This document shows, piece after piece, positions 5,616 through 7,244 of a DNA stretch of 7,244 nt. The stretch is taken from the NCBI GenBank assembly GCA_002434595.1, contig DJKK01000135.1, forward strand, positions 1 to 7,244. Reading direction: 5' to 3'. The first letter of the stretch is position 1. Every line of letters begins with the position of its first letter. A program made the position numbers and the translations under genes. This stretch comes from Alphaproteobacteria bacterium UBA6544. GTDB taxonomy: Bacteria > Pseudomonadota > Alphaproteobacteria > UBA8366. Below the pieces are notes generated by a model, which worked only from the letters and a program-made list of their open reading frames with translations, did no database searches and was not told the origin of the DNA.

Positions 5616-6772
5616 ATTGCCAGGTCCTTGATGAAATAGTCCTTGATGACGCTGTCAACGGTCGCGTCATTGAAACGGAAATCTTCCTCCAATCCGTTGA
5701 ACGGCTTATACCGGAACCTCGGCTCATCTGGGTGCGCCTGTTGGCGGGCGTCGATGGCAACCTGGATCACGGCGGAACGTTCGAATATGCGCCGCTCGTC
5801 GTAGCAGACATTGTCACCTTCCATCGCCAGCGCGGCCTTTGCGCCGAGCACGGAGGAGCGGCGATGGAAGCCGAAGGTCAGGGAAATTCGCATATCCGGT
5901 GACGAGTTTGCGAAGGAACCGTGGAGCATCTGGCGATTTACGATCGTGACATCGCCGGCGTCGCATACGAGTGGCACCGCATCCGGTATTTGTTCGCTAC
6001 CGCCATTTTCAGCAACCAGCGCCTTGATATCAATCTTGCCCCGTTTGTGCGAGCCCGGAACCACCCAAAGGCAATTGCCGAGCGTAGAGGGATAGAGCTG
6101 GACCTGGAAATTGAACCCGTGAATTCCCGGGTCCCAATCGGGTGAATCCCAATGCGTGACCCCGTCCTGATGCCAGGAGACGGAGCCGCCGAGCCCCGGC
6201 TGTTTGACGAATATGGCGTCATTAAAGGGCACGAAATCCTCGCCGTTGATCGCTTCCGCGACTGCGAGGAGCCCTGGATGACCGTAGAGGCAGAGACCGG
6301 AGGGCATCGACCGGCACATCGAATACATCAGGAAGACCACATAATCTGGCGCATCCGCGTCCGGTGTTGGCTGCGCCATCTGCGTCGGATGCCGTCCTCC
6401 CAGGATTTCCGTTCCACCCCAAGGGTCCGCCAACGGTTTCGCAAGCCTGTAGGGGATACGGGGGTAGTCGAGTCCAAGCGCCGGACGCCCCTTGGCGTCG
6501 ACCTTCGCATCTGGAGCGACAGGTGCCCGTTCGATCATCTCAAGCGCGTCGGTCCTCAGATCCGCGATCTCATTCGGGTCGATTACACCCTCGAATATAT
6601 AAAACCCATTCTCCCGGAATCGACGGAGGATCTCCGGGTCGAGCTTGCCGTCCTCTCCCAAAACAAGCGGACCCCTATTTCCGATCGCATGTTCGCGATC
6701 GCGCCCGGCCTCGCCATAGTCCCGCAAATTCTGCGCATGTGCGTCGCGTGAGAGTGTCACTGCGTCATTCAT
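5612..6772 (-). CDS. Phytanoyl-CoA dioxygenase family protein (long form)
   Basis: Complete, 386 residues from the ATG at 6770-6772, chosen because AAGGAG (6779-6784) lies six bases before it; a further in-frame upstream start at 6880 would run into the SDR gene and give an Arg-rich, non-homologous tail. PhyH fold: LDPEILRRFRENGFYIFEGV (44-63) opening; iron ligands H201 and D203 in SWHQDGVTHW; GNCLWVVPGSH (232-242); distal H284 in RQMLHGS; R295 in DMRISLTFGFH as the 2-oxoglutarate ligand. All are present, so an active Fe(II)/2-oxoglutarate oxygenase is expected. It is 100 residues longer than the other PhyH protein, with an extended N-terminal section before the iron site and a C-terminal helix-rich tail, so they belong to different subfamilies. 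It follows the SDR gene after a 52-nt gap on the same strand, suggesting one transcript: oxygenase hydroxylates, SDR oxidises the alcohol. Confidence 0.92.
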   Translation of the reverse strand: MNDAVTLSRDAHAQNLRDYGEAGRDREHAIGNRGPLVLGEDGKLDPEILRRFRENGFYIFEGVIDPNEIADLRTDALEMIERAPVAPDAKVDAKGRPALGLDYPRIPYRLAKPLADPWGGTEILGGRHPTQMAQPTPDADAPDYVVFLMYSMCRSMPSGLCLYGHPGLLAVAEAINGEDFVPFNDAIFVKQPGLGGSVSWHQDGVTHWDSPDWDPGIHGFNFQVQLYPSTLGNCLWVVPGSHKRGKIDIKALVAENGGSEQIPDAVPLVCDAGDVTIVNRQMLHGSFANSSPDMRISLTFGFHRRSSVLGAKAALAMEGDNVCYDERRIFERSAVIQVAIDARQQAHPDEPRFRYKPFNGLEEDFRFNDATVDSVIKDYFIKDLAI

Positions 6773-6778
6773 CCCGCT

Positions 6779-6784
6779 CTCCTT
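6779..6784 (-). promoter_or_regulatory. Ribosome binding site of the long PhyH gene
   Basis: AAGGAG on the minus strand with a six-base spacer to the ATG at 6772. A near-consensus site, and the reason for rejecting the upstream start at 6880. Confidence 0.65.
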
Positions 6785-6824
6785 CAGTCCCGGAATATTA
6801 TCGCAATTCGGCGACCTGCCCAAC

Positions 6825-7244
6825 CTACCCTCGAATCTCCTGCGGATCGTAAGAAGCACCCTGTCCTCCATAGCCGCCATCGACGTTTAAAATCGTACCC
6901 GTAGTCCAGATGCATTCGTTGGATGCAAAGAATAGCGCGGCATTCGCGACCGCTTCCACCGTCCCGTAGTCGCCCACGGGAATGCGCTCCGTATAGGCGC
7001 GTTTGCGGGTCGGTCCGTGATGACTGAGGCCGGTCTCGATCGGGCCAGGCGCGATGGCGTTGACCATTACGCCTTGGCCCGAGAGCTCGGTCGCCAGAAC
7101 CTTGCAGATATGCATGGCCGCAGCCTTCGAAGCGCCGTAGGCCGCTCCGCCCATATTGCCGCGTTGACCCGAAATCGACCCGATCTGGATGATCCGGCCA
7201 CCACCGGCGTCCACCATTCGGCGGGCCGCCGCCTGCGCCGTCAG
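6825..7244 (-). CDS. SDR family oxidoreductase, C-terminal part (5' end outside window)
   Basis: The leftward gene enters from the right edge in frame at 7244 and stops at 6825; 139 codons are visible and the cofactor-binding N-terminal half is outside. Seen here: AQAAARRMVDAGGGRIIQIG with catalytic Ser (IGSISG), then Tyr-x3-Lys as YGASK 13 residues later, GVMVNAIAPGPIETG (the N-x-I-A-P-G-P-x-x-T strand), and the C-terminal LNVDGGYGGQG. This is the classical SDR family (3-oxoacyl-ACP reductase-like). An internal ATG at 7215-7217 is not the real start because homology continues upstream of it. It precedes the long PhyH gene by 52 nt on the same strand and is probably its operon partner. Sequence detail differs from the SDR at 205-981, so it is a separate family member. 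Confidence 0.9.
   Translation of the reverse strand: MTAQAAARRMVDAGGGRIIQIGSISGQRGNMGGAAYGASKAAAMHICKVLATELSGQGVMVNAIAPGPIETGLSHHGPTRKRAYTERIPVGDYGTVEAVANAALFFASNECIWTTGTILNVDGGYGGQGASYDPQEIRG

Noticed and set aside
6152..6751. A 199-codon + strand open frame opposite the long PhyH gene
   Set aside because: Antisense to the conserved iron-site region and upstream parts of PhyH, with no recognisable motifs or ribosome binding site.

Overview
The window looks like an accessory catabolic stretch of a GC-rich (roughly 60% by eye) alphaproteobacterium. That reading rests on codon use, the mixture of short-chain dehydrogenases, phytanoyl-CoA-type dioxygenases, cupins and D-aminoacylase-type amidohydrolases, and CTTGAC-like promoter spacing; it is an inference, and no phylogenetic marker is present. 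I see no tRNA, rRNA, CRISPR array, insertion sequence or phage gene.

Layout. At the left edge, the first 37 codons of an ABC-F type ATPase run leftward and leave the window. A 91-nt divergent intergenic region (114-204) with an 8-bp dyad separates it from an SDR oxidoreductase (205-981, +). Next on the + strand is a cyclase/kynurenine-formamidase-family metalloenzyme. Its coding homology begins about 100 nt before the first conventional start codon, at an ATA. It is followed by the last two membrane spans of a dead MFS transporter (2020-2232), an intact phytanoyl-CoA dioxygenase family enzyme (2302-3162), and a D-aminoacylase-like gene reduced to its two ends by a large internal deletion (3184-3494).

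The next block runs on the minus strand: an intact threonine-aldolase-family PLP enzyme (3506-4528) and, just upstream of it, a cupin gene inactivated by two stop codons and a 1-nt deletion (4564-4964). Divergent from that relic, after a long imperfect inverted repeat (5039-5078), is an intact His-rich cupin (5109-5615, +). Its stop codon overlaps the stop of a convergent second phytanoyl-CoA dioxygenase family protein (5612-6772, -). That gene is preceded on the same strand by an SDR oxidoreductase that runs off the right edge (6825-7244).

How the genes fit together. The set (hydrolase, transporter, two Fe(II)/2-oxoglutarate-type oxygenases, two SDRs, two cupins, a PLP aldolase, a cyclase-family hydrolase) resembles modular pathways that take up and oxidise small N-acyl, amino-acid-like or lipid-like molecules. 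The substrate cannot be read from sequence. The most notable observation is decay: within about 4 kb, three genes are pseudogenes and a fourth lacks a normal start codon, while the neighbouring enzymes are intact. The uptake and deacylation steps appear to have been lost. I find no convincing new defence, mobile or RNA-based system.
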